NCBI GenBank assembly: GCA_937911325.1
Contig: CALDSD010000100.1
Location: 1-64,000, forward strand
Reading direction: 5' to 3'
Length of the DNA stretch: 64,000 nucleotides
Source of the DNA: an uncultured Neomegalonema sp.
GTDB taxonomy: Bacteria > Pseudomonadota > Alphaproteobacteria > Rhodobacterales > Rhodobacteraceae
This document shows positions 53,024 through 62,858 of the stretch, in pieces. The translations under genes were made by a program, and so were the position numbers. Each line of letters starts with the position of its first letter. Within the stretch, counting starts at the first letter, position 1. The notes under the pieces are model-generated. The model was not told where the DNA came from. It worked only from the letters and a program-made list of their open reading frames with translations, and made no database searches.

Positions 53024-54450
53024 CCACGAAGCCGGAACACAGCAGCGTGCAAAAGCCCAGCGCAAGCGGTTTTGCCTGGCCGTTGGCGCTCTATGGCGCG
53101 ATCGCGCGGTTTCCGGGGCCTGCGATCGCGCGCTGGGCGCTGACCCGCCGCGCCAAGCGCGGCAAAGAAGACGCATCGCGCCTGCATGAGCGTTTCGGCC
53201 ATCCCAGCCTGCCGCGGCCACAAGGCGAGATCATCTGGCTCCATGCCGCCAGCGTGGGCGAGTCGCTGTCGCTGTTGCCGCTGATCAGCGGGTTGCGTCG
53301 AACGCGGCCAGATCTGGAGATACTGGTGACGACCGGGACGCTCACCTCGGCCAAACTGATGGCGGAAAGGCTTCCCGAAGGCGCGGCGCACCAGTTTGCG
53401 CCGGTGGACACCGTAGAGGCCGTCCGGCGGTTTCTGGACTATTGGCGTCCGAGCTTCCTGGGCGTCGCCGAGTCTGAGATGTGGCCGACGTTGCTGACGG
53501 AAACCCACGCCCGCGGGATACCGATTGTCTTGTTGAGCGCCCGGATATCAGCAACCTCGGCGCGGAACTGGTCGTGGGCCCCCCGCTCTGCGCGCCGGCT
53601 GTTCGGTAGCTTCGACGCGGTGCTTGCGCAATCGGAGGAGATCGCGGACCGCCTGCGACGTGTCGAAGCGGATCCGGCGAAAATCCATGTCGCCGGCGCG
53701 CTGAAGGAGGCGGCCACGCCATTGCCCGTGGATAAGGCGGAGCTGGAGGCCCTTCGCGCAATCGTCAGCGCGCGTCCGCGGTGGTTGGCGGCGAGCACGC
53801 ATCCGGGTGAGGAAGACCCCGCGCTCGACGCCCACGAGATGCTGGCCTCGCGTCACAAGCGCTTTTTGACGATGATCGCGCCACGGCACCCGCATCGCGC
53901 CGACGCAGTCGCGGAAATGGCCGAGGCGCGCGGCTTGCGCGTCAAGCGCCGCTCGGACGGCGACTGGCCCGATGACGCGACCGACGTCTATCTGATCGAC
54001 ACGCTCGGCGAGCTGGGGCTGTGGTATCGACTGTCGCCTCTCGTCTTCGTCGGCGGCAGCTTCGCTCAGGTTGGCGGGCACAACCCGCTGGAGCCTGCAC
54101 GGTTGGGAACCGCCATCCTGCATGGTCCCAATGTTCACAACTTCCTTGACGACTATCGCCGGCTGAAAGGCGAACAAGCCGTGCAAGAGATCCGGATGGG
54201 CGAGACCCTTGGCTCCGCGCTCAGCGAATTGATGACGCCTGAAGGCGAGCCGAACGCGCATGCCCGCCAATTGGCGGAGCGGGCCTTTGAGGCGACCCTG
54301 GGCGGCGAACAGATCGTCGGACGGTTTCTGAGCCACTTGGACCCCTTGCTGCCGCCGCCTGTTCACGCGCCCGGCCCGTTGGACAACCAATCGGACGCGC
54401 GTTCGCCTTCGGGAGACATGAAGGCGGAGGACGGCGATGAAGCCGCCTAG
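53020..54450 (+). CDS. waaA: 3-deoxy-D-manno-octulosonic acid transferase (KdtA)
   Basis: WaaA adds Kdo sugars to lipid IVA in the cytosolic leaflet of the inner membrane. The 476-residue protein is a GT-B fold glycosyltransferase. A short hydrophobic segment near residue 20 anchors it. The conserved segments are GEIIWLHAASVGESLSLLPL, PSFLGVAESEMWPTLLTETHARGIPIVLLSARIS and FVGGSFAQVGGHNPLEPA, the last being the donor-binding region. The start is the GTG that overlaps the previous stop. lpxK overlaps its 3' end by 14 bases. Confidence 0.95.
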   Translation: MTTKPEHSSVQKPSASGFAWPLALYGAIARFPGPAIARWALTRRAKRGKEDASRLHERFGHPSLPRPQGEIIWLHAASVGESLSLLPLISGLRRTRPDLEILVTTGTLTSAKLMAERLPEGAAHQFAPVDTVEAVRRFLDYWRPSFLGVAESEMWPTLLTETHARGIPIVLLSARISATSARNWSWAPRSARRLFGSFDAVLAQSEEIADRLRRVEADPAKIHVAGALKEAATPLPVDKAELEALRAIVSARPRWLAASTHPGEEDPALDAHEMLASRHKRFLTMIAPRHPHRADAVAEMAEARGLRVKRRSDGDWPDDATDVYLIDTLGELGLWYRLSPLVFVGGSFAQVGGHNPLEPARLGTAILHGPNVHNFLDDYRRLKGEQAVQEIRMGETLGSALSELMTPEGEPNAHARQLAERAFEATLGGEQIVGRFLSHLDPLLPPPVHAPGPLDNQSDARSPSGDMKAEDGDEAA

Positions 54451-55417
54451 GTTCTGGTCCAACTCGCCCAGGCGCCCCGGCCTGGCGGCGATCGCCCTGA
54501 CGCCGCTCAGCTGGATCTACGCAATGATGGGTCGCATCCGCCGCGCCCGGGCGACCCCTTTGCGCCCCCGAGCGCCGGTGATCTGCGTTGGAAACATCGT
54601 GGCGGGCGGCGCCGGCAAGACGCCGACAGCCTTGGCGATCGCGGAACGGGCCAAGGCGCGGGGACGCGCGCCCCACTTCCTGAGCCGTGGATACGGGGGC
54701 AAGATCAAAGGCCCGCACCCGGTCGATCCCGGCAAGGACAGCTCCGAGGAGGTCGGCGACGAACCCCTGTTGCTGGCTGCGCATCATCCGACCTGGGTGG
54801 GCAAGGACCGCAAAGCGACGGCGGCGGCCGCCGTTCAGGCCGGCGCGGATCTGCTGATCATGGATGATGGTTTTCAGAACCCTGACATCGAGCAGGATCT
54901 GGCTTTCGTCGTGATCGACGCCGCATTTGGCCACGGCAACGGACGCGTGATCCCGGCAGGGCCGTTGCGCGAACCGATCATGTCGGCCTTTGGCCGCGCG
55001 GATGCGGCGATCCTGATCGGCAACGGCAATCCGTTTGTTCCCCGCGGCGTTCCCGTCCTGCGCGCGCGCCTAACGCCCCGCTTCACCGGCATGTCCTTCG
55101 CTGGTCTGCGGGTCGTCGCTTTCGCCGGCATCGGACGACCCGAGAAGTTCTTCGACACGCTGCGCGCCATGGGCGCACAGGTTGTGGACGCCGTGCCGTT
55201 TCCCGACCATCACAAGTTCTCCAGCGCGATCCTGACCCGCCTCGAGCAGCGCGCCTATGCAAACGATGCGACGCTGGTGACGACGGAAAAGGACGCCGTT
55301 CGGCTGCCCACCTGGTGTCGCGGGCGGGCCGTGACCGTCCCGGTCACGCTCGGGTTCGAAGATCCGGAAGAACTGGACCTCATGCTCGATACGCTGCTGC
55401 GGCCGACGCGGCGCTGA
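54437..55417 (+). CDS. lpxK: Tetraacyldisaccharide 4'-kinase
   Basis: LpxK phosphorylates the 4' position of lipid A disaccharide to give lipid IVA. The 326-residue membrane-associated P-loop protein has the Walker A GNIVAGGAGKTPTALAIAER, then LSRGYGGKIKG and the conserved LLIMDDGFQNPD, which carries the catalytic Asp. It ends with an LDLMLDTLLRP segment. It overlaps waaA, so the two are translationally coupled, as in most alphaproteobacteria. It closes the run that starts with pmbA. Confidence 0.95.
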   Translation: MKPPRFWSNSPRRPGLAAIALTPLSWIYAMMGRIRRARATPLRPRAPVICVGNIVAGGAGKTPTALAIAERAKARGRAPHFLSRGYGGKIKGPHPVDPGKDSSEEVGDEPLLLAAHHPTWVGKDRKATAAAAVQAGADLLIMDDGFQNPDIEQDLAFVVIDAAFGHGNGRVIPAGPLREPIMSAFGRADAAILIGNGNPFVPRGVPVLRARLTPRFTGMSFAGLRVVAFAGIGRPEKFFDTLRAMGAQVVDAVPFPDHHKFSSAILTRLEQRAYANDATLVTTEKDAVRLPTWCRGRAVTVPVTLGFEDPEELDLMLDTLLRPTRR

Positions 55418-55529
55418 AACTGTCTTAAATTCAGAAACATTCCGTCTCACGCCGGCGCGATTGTCGGGGCGTGGCGGCGGCCCCATTTTGCCAGTCAACT
55501 TGAAACACACGCGAAATGCGAGGTTCCCC

Positions 55530-56501
55530 ATGACCACGACGACGTCACCTATCCAAGGCCTTCACCACGTCACCGCGATCTCGACCAGCGCGCAGGGCAA
55601 TGTCGACTTCTACGCGGGCGTCCTGGGCCTGCGGTTTGTCAAGAAGACCGTGAATTTCGACGACCCCGGCACCTACCATCTGTATTTCGGCGACGAGCTT
55701 GGCCGCCCCGGCAGCGCGATCACGTTCTTCCCGTGGGAGAACGCGTATCGCGGGCAGGTGGGAACCGGTCAGGTCTCGATCACGCACTATTCGGTGCCGG
55801 AGGGCAGCCTCGCTTTCTGGAGAGAGCGTCTTTCGTCGAATGGCGCGCGCTTGATCGCTGAAGAGGCGATTTTCGGGGAAGACCGTTTGGTCGCCGCAGA
55901 TCCGGACGGCTTGCTGATCGCTCTGGTCGCAACAGCGGATGATGAGCGCGAAGCTTGGACCACAAATGAGATCGCCGCCGATGTCGCGATCCGTGGCTTT
56001 CACGGGGCGACGCTGTCTTTGCGCGACGGCGAGGGCGTGGCCAAGATCCTCACGGAACTGTTCGGCTATGAAAAGCTCGCTGAAGAAACGGCGCGCGTCG
56101 GCGTGGTGATCCGTTTCGCGGTCCCGAACGGCAACGCGGCCCGCTTCATTGATCTGCATGTCGGCGACGAGCTTCCCCAGGGCGTCGAAGGCGCTGGCAC
56201 TGTGCACCACATCGCGTTTTCGGTGCCGGATAGAGCCGCCCAGAAACAGGTGCAGGAGATCATCGCCAAGGCGGGCTTCCACGTGACGCCGCAGATCGAC
56301 CGCGATTACTTCCACGCGATCTACTTCCGGACCCCGGGCGGCGTGCTGTTCGAGGTCGCGACTGACGAGCCGGGCTTCACGCGGGACGAGGAGGCGCACC
56401 ATCTCGGCGAGGGCCTGAAACTGCCAACCCAGCATGAGCCGCTGCGCAGCCGGATCGAACAGGTTCTGCCAAAGCTCACCCTTCCCGGAGCGGCAGCATG
56501 A
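55530..56501 (+). CDS. VOC-family ring-cleaving dioxygenase (MhqA/MhqO type)
   Basis: A 323-residue protein of two glyoxalase-fold modules. IQGLHHVTAISTSAQGNVDFYAGVLGL at the N-terminus supplies the first metal histidine and FVKKTVNFDDPGTYHLYFGDELG follows. A second module holds GTVHHIAFSVPDRAAQ, where the next metal histidine lies, and TPGGVLFEVATDEPGF gives the glutamate ligand. The family includes MhqA/MhqO of Bacillus, which detoxify hydroquinones. It overlaps a hydrolase gene by four bases. The frame is open upstream, but the family N-terminus starts here. Confidence 0.88.
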   Translation: MTTTTSPIQGLHHVTAISTSAQGNVDFYAGVLGLRFVKKTVNFDDPGTYHLYFGDELGRPGSAITFFPWENAYRGQVGTGQVSITHYSVPEGSLAFWRERLSSNGARLIAEEAIFGEDRLVAADPDGLLIALVATADDEREAWTTNEIAADVAIRGFHGATLSLRDGEGVAKILTELFGYEKLAEETARVGVVIRFAVPNGNAARFIDLHVGDELPQGVEGAGTVHHIAFSVPDRAAQKQVQEIIAKAGFHVTPQIDRDYFHAIYFRTPGGVLFEVATDEPGFTRDEEAHHLGEGLKLPTQHEPLRSRIEQVLPKLTLPGAAA

Positions 56502-57124
56502 CCGAAGCTCTGATGATCGACGGCGGGTACGAGCACGTTTTCGAACCCGCCAGAGGCGACGATCCCCGCACGTTGGTGCTGTTGCACGGCACCGGCGGCG
56601 ACGAACGCGCCTTTATGCAGCTGGGCCGCATGGTCGCGCCTGAAGCGGCGCGTCTGTCGCTCCGCGGGGATGTCGACGAGCACGGCATGGCCCGCTTCTT
56701 CCGGCGGTTGCGCGAGGGCGTCTACGACATGGACGACCTCGCGCGCGCGACCGAGAAGCTCGACCGGTTTCTGGAGGAGGCGTTGCCAGCGCTGGGCCGC
56801 GATCCGGCTCACGCGATCGGGCTGGGTTACTCGAACGGCGCGAACATGCTGGCGAACCTGCTCTTTGAGCGGCCGAACCGGTTGCGGCGGATGGCGTTGT
56901 TTCATCCGCTGATCCCCTGGGACGCGCCCGACGACCCGGACATCGCCCACGCGAAGGTGTTGATCACCGCCGGCGAGCGCGACCCGATCTGCCCGCCCGA
57001 TCTCACCCGCCGGTTCGACGCCCAGCTCCGGGCGGCGGGCGCTGACGTCGAGCTGCTTTGGCATGAAGGCGGACATGAGCTGCGCGAAGACGAGATCCGC
57101 GCCGCGCGCGTCTTCGCCAGTTGA
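56498..57124 (+). CDS. Alpha/beta hydrolase (MhqD/carboxylesterase type)
   Basis: A 208-residue serine hydrolase. The nucleophile elbow is GLGYSNGANMLANLLF near residue 110, the oxyanion HGTGGDE is near 31, the Asp lies in TAGERDPICPP and the His in WHEGGHELRE. Together with the preceding VOC dioxygenase it matches the MhqO-MhqD pair for quinone or electrophile resistance. It overlaps that gene in an ATGA arrangement. A strong hairpin ends the pair. Confidence 0.88.
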   Translation: MTEALMIDGGYEHVFEPARGDDPRTLVLLHGTGGDERAFMQLGRMVAPEAARLSLRGDVDEHGMARFFRRLREGVYDMDDLARATEKLDRFLEEALPALGRDPAHAIGLGYSNGANMLANLLFERPNRLRRMALFHPLIPWDAPDDPDIAHAKVLITAGERDPICPPDLTRRFDAQLRAAGADVELLWHEGGHELREDEIRAARVFAS

Positions 57125-57140
57125 GCCGCGACAAAGACAC

Positions 57141-57176
57141 AGACGAGCCCCCGCATGCAACCGCAGGGGCTCGTCT
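57141..57176. terminator. Bidirectional hairpin between hydrolase and adhP
   Basis: AGACGAGCCCC (57141-57151) pairs perfectly with GGGGCTCGTCT (57166-57176) over a 14-base loop. It lies 17 bases from either stop, between the rightward hydrolase gene and the leftward adhP gene, so it may terminate both. Confidence 0.65.
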
Positions 57177-57193
57177 CGCGCCAAAGCCGCCGC

Positions 57194-58216
57194 CTAGACC
57201 GACATCACGATCCGGCCGTCGATCTGACCAGCAAGCAGTCGGTCGAAGATCGAATTGATGTTGTCGAGCCGATCGACCGAGTAATGCGTCGCAACTTTGC
57301 CCTCGCCGGCGAAGGCGAGCGCTTCTGCGAGATCAGCCCGTGTTCCGACGATCGACCCCCGAACTGTCTTGCGGTTGAGCACCACGTCAAAGATCGGCAA
57401 TGGAAACTCGCCGGGCGGCAATCCGACGAGGCTCATCGTGCCGCCCGGCGCCAACATTCCCACCGCCTGGTCGAACGCCTTTGTGGAAACCGCGGTGACA
57501 AGGACCGCCTCGGCGCCGCCGCCGGCCTGCACTTCAGCGACCGGATCCACCTCTGCGGCGTTGACGACCTGATCCGCCCCCATTTGACGCGCCAGCGCCA
57601 ACTTGTCGGCGGCGATGTCGACCCCGATCACGTGCAATCCCATCGCCTTTGCGTATTGAACGGCGAGATGGCCCAGACCGCCGATGCCGGAGATGACCAC
57701 CGTATCTCCGGGCCGCGCATCGGTTTCCTTCAAACCTTTGTAGACTGTGACGCCAGCGCACAGGATCGGCGCCGCCGGCGCGAAATCGAGCGCGCAGGGA
57801 AGAAGGCCGACATAGTTGGGATCGGCGTCGACAAACTCGGCGAAACCGCCGTTCACGGTATAACCCGTATAGGCCGGGTCGTTCCGACAAAGCGTCTCCC
57901 ACCCGGTGACGCAATGCCGACAGCGCCCGCATGCCGTGTGCAGCCAGGGCACGCCGACGCGATCGCCCTCTTTGACCGCTGTCACTCCGGCGCCCACCTC
58001 GGCGACAATCCCGACGCCTTCGTGACCCGGAATGAAAGGCGGGGTCGGTTTCACCGGCCAATCGCCATGGGCGGCATGCAGGTCCGTGTGACACACGCCG
58101 GACGCCTCGATCTTGACGATGATCCGTCCAGGGCTGACCTCCGGCTTCACCACCTCCTCGACTGACAACGGCTGCTTAAACGCTTTGACGACCGCAGCTT
58201 TCATCGTTTGGGGCAT
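57194..58216 (-). CDS. adhP: Zinc-dependent alcohol dehydrogenase AdhP
   Basis: A 340-residue NAD-linked medium-chain dehydrogenase that oxidises primary alcohols. The catalytic zinc is held by C43-type SGVCHTDLHAAHGDWP and the GHEGVGIV segment; the structural zinc by four cysteines around GVPWLHTACGRCRHCVTGWETLC. The NAD motif is VVISGIGGLGHLAVQYAKAMG. AGGAGG is seven to eight bases before the ATG. It is convergent with the quinone-detoxification pair. Confidence 0.92.
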   Translation of the reverse strand: MPQTMKAAVVKAFKQPLSVEEVVKPEVSPGRIIVKIEASGVCHTDLHAAHGDWPVKPTPPFIPGHEGVGIVAEVGAGVTAVKEGDRVGVPWLHTACGRCRHCVTGWETLCRNDPAYTGYTVNGGFAEFVDADPNYVGLLPCALDFAPAAPILCAGVTVYKGLKETDARPGDTVVISGIGGLGHLAVQYAKAMGLHVIGVDIAADKLALARQMGADQVVNAAEVDPVAEVQAGGGAEAVLVTAVSTKAFDQAVGMLAPGGTMSLVGLPPGEFPLPIFDVVLNRKTVRGSIVGTRADLAEALAFAGEGKVATHYSVDRLDNINSIFDRLLAGQIDGRIVMSV

Positions 58217-58362
58217 AAGATCCCTCCTGAACTCAGATCACGTTGTTCCAGCTTAACTGAGCACAGACGGCGGACAGGTTCTTGATCCACGCCAAACTGC
58301 AGCAAGGACAACCCTATGCAGGCGAGAAAAGCGTGACCGGGCGCACAGGCGTCACGGCCGCA

Positions 58363-59598
<1,236 letters not shown>

Positions 59599-59655
59599 TC
59601 ATAAGGGGACGTGGCGTGCATTTCGAGCGTCGCCGTAGAAATTCTCGAGGCGAAA

Positions 59656-60063
59656 GTGACCAAACTGGACAACGGCGAGCCCTCCCTAATCGATCACGGG
59701 CGCGAGACGCGTCGCGCCGTGCTCGGCCCGGATCATGTGGACCGAGCGGCCGCGGCGACGACGCCGTTCGACGCCCCCTTCCAGGACTTCATTACGCAAG
59801 GCGCCTGGGGGTCGGTTTGGGCGCGCCCGGACATTTCGCGGCGCGAACGCTCGATGATCACGATCGCGGTGTTGGCGGCGCTTGGGCATCATGAGGAGCT
59901 GGCCATGCATATCCGCGCCAGCCGCAACACCGGCGCGAGCGTCGAAGACATTCGCGAGGCTCTGTTGCACGTCGCTATTTACGCGGGTGTTCCCGCCGCC
60001 AACTCAGCAATCAAGATCGCGAAAGAGGCGTTGGCCGAAATGGACGGCGATCAGCGGGCATGA
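59656..60063 (+). CDS. pcaC: 4-carboxymuconolactone decarboxylase
   Basis: PcaC turns gamma-carboxymuconolactone into beta-ketoadipate enol-lactone. The 135-residue protein has the family pattern RRAVLGPDHVDRA, DFITQGAWGSVWARP, MITIAVLAALGHHEELAMHI and VPAANSAIKIAKEAL. The GTG start is favoured because GAGG lies six bases upstream and the family begins here; the frame is open for 15 more codons. It overlaps pcaH by four bases. pcaB and pcaD, which act with it, are absent from the window. Confidence 0.93.
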   Translation: MTKLDNGEPSLIDHGRETRRAVLGPDHVDRAAAATTPFDAPFQDFITQGAWGSVWARPDISRRERSMITIAVLAALGHHEELAMHIRASRNTGASVEDIREALLHVAIYAGVPAANSAIKIAKEALAEMDGDQRA

Positions 60064-60794
60064 GCGACCGACCCTTCATACCTCGCGACCGCGACTGGCA
60101 TCCGCCATCGCTTCATCCGCCGTATCGGAGCACGGTAAAACGCGCGCCGGCGGCGAGACCCTTGGCGATCGCGCCTGGCCGCGCCGAGTTGAGCGGCCCT
60201 GTCTTCGCAGCCGAAACGCTCCACCCGCTCGATCACGATCTGATCGCAAACTACGCGGCGGCTCTGGGCGTTGAAGCGAAACCGATCGGAGAGCGTCTCA
60301 TCGTTCACGGGCGGGTCCTCGACGAAAACGCCCGGCCCATCCCCGATTGCCTGATCGAGATCTGGCAAGCCAACGCCGGGGGCCGCTATCGCCACGTCAA
60401 CGACAGCTATCTCGCCCCGTTGGATCCTGCCTTTGGCGGCTGCGGACGCTGCATCACCGACGGACAAGGACGCTACGCGTTCCGAACGATCAAACCAGGT
60501 CCCTATCCCTGGCCGAACGGCGACAACGAATGGCGTCCGGCGCATATCCATCTGTCGATCTTTGGTCACGCCCTTTCCCAGCGGCTGGTCACACAGCTTT
60601 ACTTTGAAGGGGATCCGCTGATCGCGCTGTGCCCGATCGTCAACGCCATCCCCGACCAGGCCGCAGTCGATCAACTGGTGGCGCGTCTCGACATGGCCAA
60701 GCAAGCGCCTTTCGACGCTTTGGCGTATCGGTTCGACATCGTCTTGCGCGGACGCCGGCAGACATACTTTGAGAACAAACGGGAGGGCGGATGA
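60060..60794 (+). CDS. pcaH: Protocatechuate 3,4-dioxygenase beta subunit
   Basis: The beta subunit holds the active-site Fe(III) of the enzyme that cleaves protocatechuate between its hydroxyls. The 244-residue protein includes the ligand set PGPYPW, a Tyr ligand, and WRPAHIHLSI, with both His ligands, while the first Tyr is in NAGGRYRHVNDSY. GCGRCITDGQGRYAFRT precedes. It overlaps pcaC and pcaG by four bases each, so the three are one operon. Confidence 0.96.
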   Translation: MSDRPFIPRDRDWHPPSLHPPYRSTVKRAPAARPLAIAPGRAELSGPVFAAETLHPLDHDLIANYAAALGVEAKPIGERLIVHGRVLDENARPIPDCLIEIWQANAGGRYRHVNDSYLAPLDPAFGGCGRCITDGQGRYAFRTIKPGPYPWPNGDNEWRPAHIHLSIFGHALSQRLVTQLYFEGDPLIALCPIVNAIPDQAAVDQLVARLDMAKQAPFDALAYRFDIVLRGRRQTYFENKREGG

Positions 60795-61324
60795 TCGAAG
60801 GTCCCAGCAATCTCGCGTCCACGCTGAAGGAGACGCCCAGTCAGACCGCTGGCCCTTATGTCCATATCGGTCTCACGCCCACGGTTGCAGACGTGGCCAT
60901 GCGCGTGGCGGACGCGTTGGACGTTTTGAACGGCGCTGGAGAGCGCATGAACCTGGAAGGCGTCGTCTATGACGGAGCTGGCGCGCCGGTCACCGACGCG
61001 CTGCTGGAGATGTACCAGCTCGATGCGGACGGGGCGCCGCTCTGGGGGCGGGCGGCCGCCGATTTCGAGACGGGTCTCTTTCGCTTTCAGACCGTGCGGC
61101 CGGCGGACCCGTTCGTCTCCCTCCTGATCTTCGCGCGCGGGGTCAACATTCACCTGCATACCCGCGCCTACCTGCAGACCGACGCTCTCGAGGCCGACCC
61201 GGTCCTCTCGCAAATGTCGGAAGACCGCCGATCGACCTTGATCGCCCAACCGGTCGACGCGAACCGCTTTCGCTTCGACATTCATCTTCAGGGGCCAAAG
61301 GAAACCATCTTCTTCGACGTATGA
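60791..61324 (+). CDS. pcaG: Protocatechuate 3,4-dioxygenase alpha subunit
   Basis: The alpha subunit is a catalytically silent partner of PcaH that shapes the active site. The 177-residue protein shares the beta-sandwich fold, with KETPSQTAGPYVHIGLTP near the start, ALLEMYQLDADG, and the ending IHLQGPKETIFFDV, all typical. It lacks the Tyr/His iron ligand set of PcaH. It starts with an ATGA overlap on pcaH. modA begins 76 bases downstream. Confidence 0.95.
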   Translation: MIEGPSNLASTLKETPSQTAGPYVHIGLTPTVADVAMRVADALDVLNGAGERMNLEGVVYDGAGAPVTDALLEMYQLDADGAPLWGRAAADFETGLFRFQTVRPADPFVSLLIFARGVNIHLHTRAYLQTDALEADPVLSQMSEDRRSTLIAQPVDANRFRFDIHLQGPKETIFFDV

Positions 61325-61400
61325 CAGAGGCTCGGACGCGACGAGATGAAGCTGTTCGCGCGGCTTGTGCGCTCCGGTTCGGCTGGTTACCGCTGAGGCG

Positions 61401-62168
61401 ATGCGGATCTTCAGATACCTCCTGAGCGCGCTAAGCGCCTTGATGTTCGCGACCTTGCCGGCCACGGGAAAGGCGTCCGAAACGCGTATTGCGGTCGCCG
61501 CGAACTTCGCCGCTGCGGCCGAGGAGATCATCACTGCGTTCGAAGCAAAGACGGGGGCCGAGGTTCGCATGAGCGTCGGCGCCACCGGGCAACTCTACGC
61601 GCAAATCCTGCAAGCGGCCCCGTTCGACGTGTTTCTGGCGGCGGATCAGAACCGGCCGGATTTGCTGGTCGCGGAAGGATTGGCGCGCCGCGAGCACAAG
61701 ATCACCTACGCGATCGGACGCCTTGTCCTTTACAGCGCGGATCCCGAGGTCGAACCCGGCCCAGACCTTCTGAAACGCAGTGAATTTGCGCGCCTTGCGA
61801 TCGCCAATCCGGCCACGGCGCCATACGGAGCCGCCGCGATTTCTACGTTGCAGCGCCTGGGGCTAAAGCAGGCTTTGGAGCCGAAAATAGTCACGGGAAC
61901 CAGCGTTTCGCAAACGTTTCAGTTCGTCGCGAGCACGTCTGCGGAGCTTGGCTTTGTCGCCCTCGCCCAAGTTTTGGACGCCTCGCCGGCGCAACGCTGG
62001 CTCGTGCCTGACACACTGCATGCGCCGATCGCTCAAGACGCTGTTCTATTGCAGGCGGGCGAAGGCAATCCGACCGCAGTCGCTTTATTCGAGTTTCTGC
62101 AAAGCGCCGAGGCCCGCGACATTATCAATCGCTTCGGCTATGCCTCTTCGCAACCCGTTGCAAACTGA
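61401..62168 (+). CDS. modA: Molybdate ABC transporter substrate-binding protein
   Basis: ModA captures molybdate or tungstate in the periplasm. The 255-residue protein has a signal peptide (about 1-25, ending TGKA), then RIAVAANFAAAAEEIITAFEAKTGAEV, the family start, FDVFLAADQNRPDLLVAEGL and ANPATAPYGAAA, which carry ligand-binding residues. The close ribosome site GAGG is only two bases from this ATG, so the upstream GTG at 61365 is a competing start. modB follows after nine bases. Its placement right after pcaG is unusual but need not be functional. Confidence 0.92.
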   Translation: MRIFRYLLSALSALMFATLPATGKASETRIAVAANFAAAAEEIITAFEAKTGAEVRMSVGATGQLYAQILQAAPFDVFLAADQNRPDLLVAEGLARREHKITYAIGRLVLYSADPEVEPGPDLLKRSEFARLAIANPATAPYGAAAISTLQRLGLKQALEPKIVTGTSVSQTFQFVASTSAELGFVALAQVLDASPAQRWLVPDTLHAPIAQDAVLLQAGEGNPTAVALFEFLQSAEARDIINRFGYASSQPVAN

Positions 62169-62177
62169 CGAGGCCGA

Positions 62178-62858
62178 ATGGATCTCGCGGAACTCTGGTC
62201 TCCGATCGCCCTGACGCTGCAGCTCGCGGCGGTGACGACTGTTCTCCTTCTCGTCGTCAGCGCGCCAATTGCGTGGTGGCTCGCCAGATCCGAGGCTTGG
62301 TGGAAAGAGGCCGTCGCTGCGATCGTGGCCATGCCGCTCGTGTTGCCGCCGACCGTGTTGGGGTTCTATCTGCTGCTTGCGCTAGGACCCGACGGCCCCG
62401 GAGGCGCCATCGCCGGGCTCTTTGGCGGACGCACCCTGGCCTTCACCTTCGAAGGGCTGGTCATCGGCTCGGTGATTTATTCCCTGCCCTTCGTCGTTCA
62501 GCCCATTCGCAATTCGTTTGAAGCGATCGGCGATCGCCCGTTGGAAGTCGCCGCGACGCTGCGGGCCTCTCCTTGGGACACGTTTTGGAACGTGGCGATC
62601 CCGCTCGCGCGGCCAGGCTTTCTCACAGGCGCGGTCTTGGGGTTCGCCCATACGATCGGCGAGTTTGGCGTCATCCTGATGATCGGCGGTTCGATCCCCG
62701 GAGAGACCAAGGTCCTCTCGATCGCAATCTACGACTATGTCGAGACCTTGCGATGGCAAGAGGCGCATATCCTCTCCGCCGGGATGGTCGTCTTCGCATT
62801 TCTGGTCATTCTGACGACCGCTCTGATCGATCGTCGCAGTCGGAGCCGTCGTCGATGA
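62178..62858 (+). CDS. modB: Molybdate ABC transporter permease
   Basis: A 226-residue inner-membrane permease with five to six helices. [21 protein letters not shown]-like residues start it and the EAA loop [25 protein letters not shown], where the ATPase docks, lies near residue 130. [29 protein letters not shown] is diagnostic of ModB. It overlaps modC in an ATGA arrangement. Confidence 0.94.
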   Translation: MDLAELWSPIALTLQLAAVTTVLLLVVSAPIAWWLARSEAWWKEAVAAIVAMPLVLPPTVLGFYLLLALGPDGPGGAIAGLFGGRTLAFTFEGLVIGSVIYSLPFVVQPIRNSFEAIGDRPLEVAATLRASPWDTFWNVAIPLARPGFLTGAVLGFAHTIGEFGVILMIGGSIPGETKVLSIAIYDYVETLRWQEAHILSAGMVVFAFLVILTTALIDRRSRSRRR

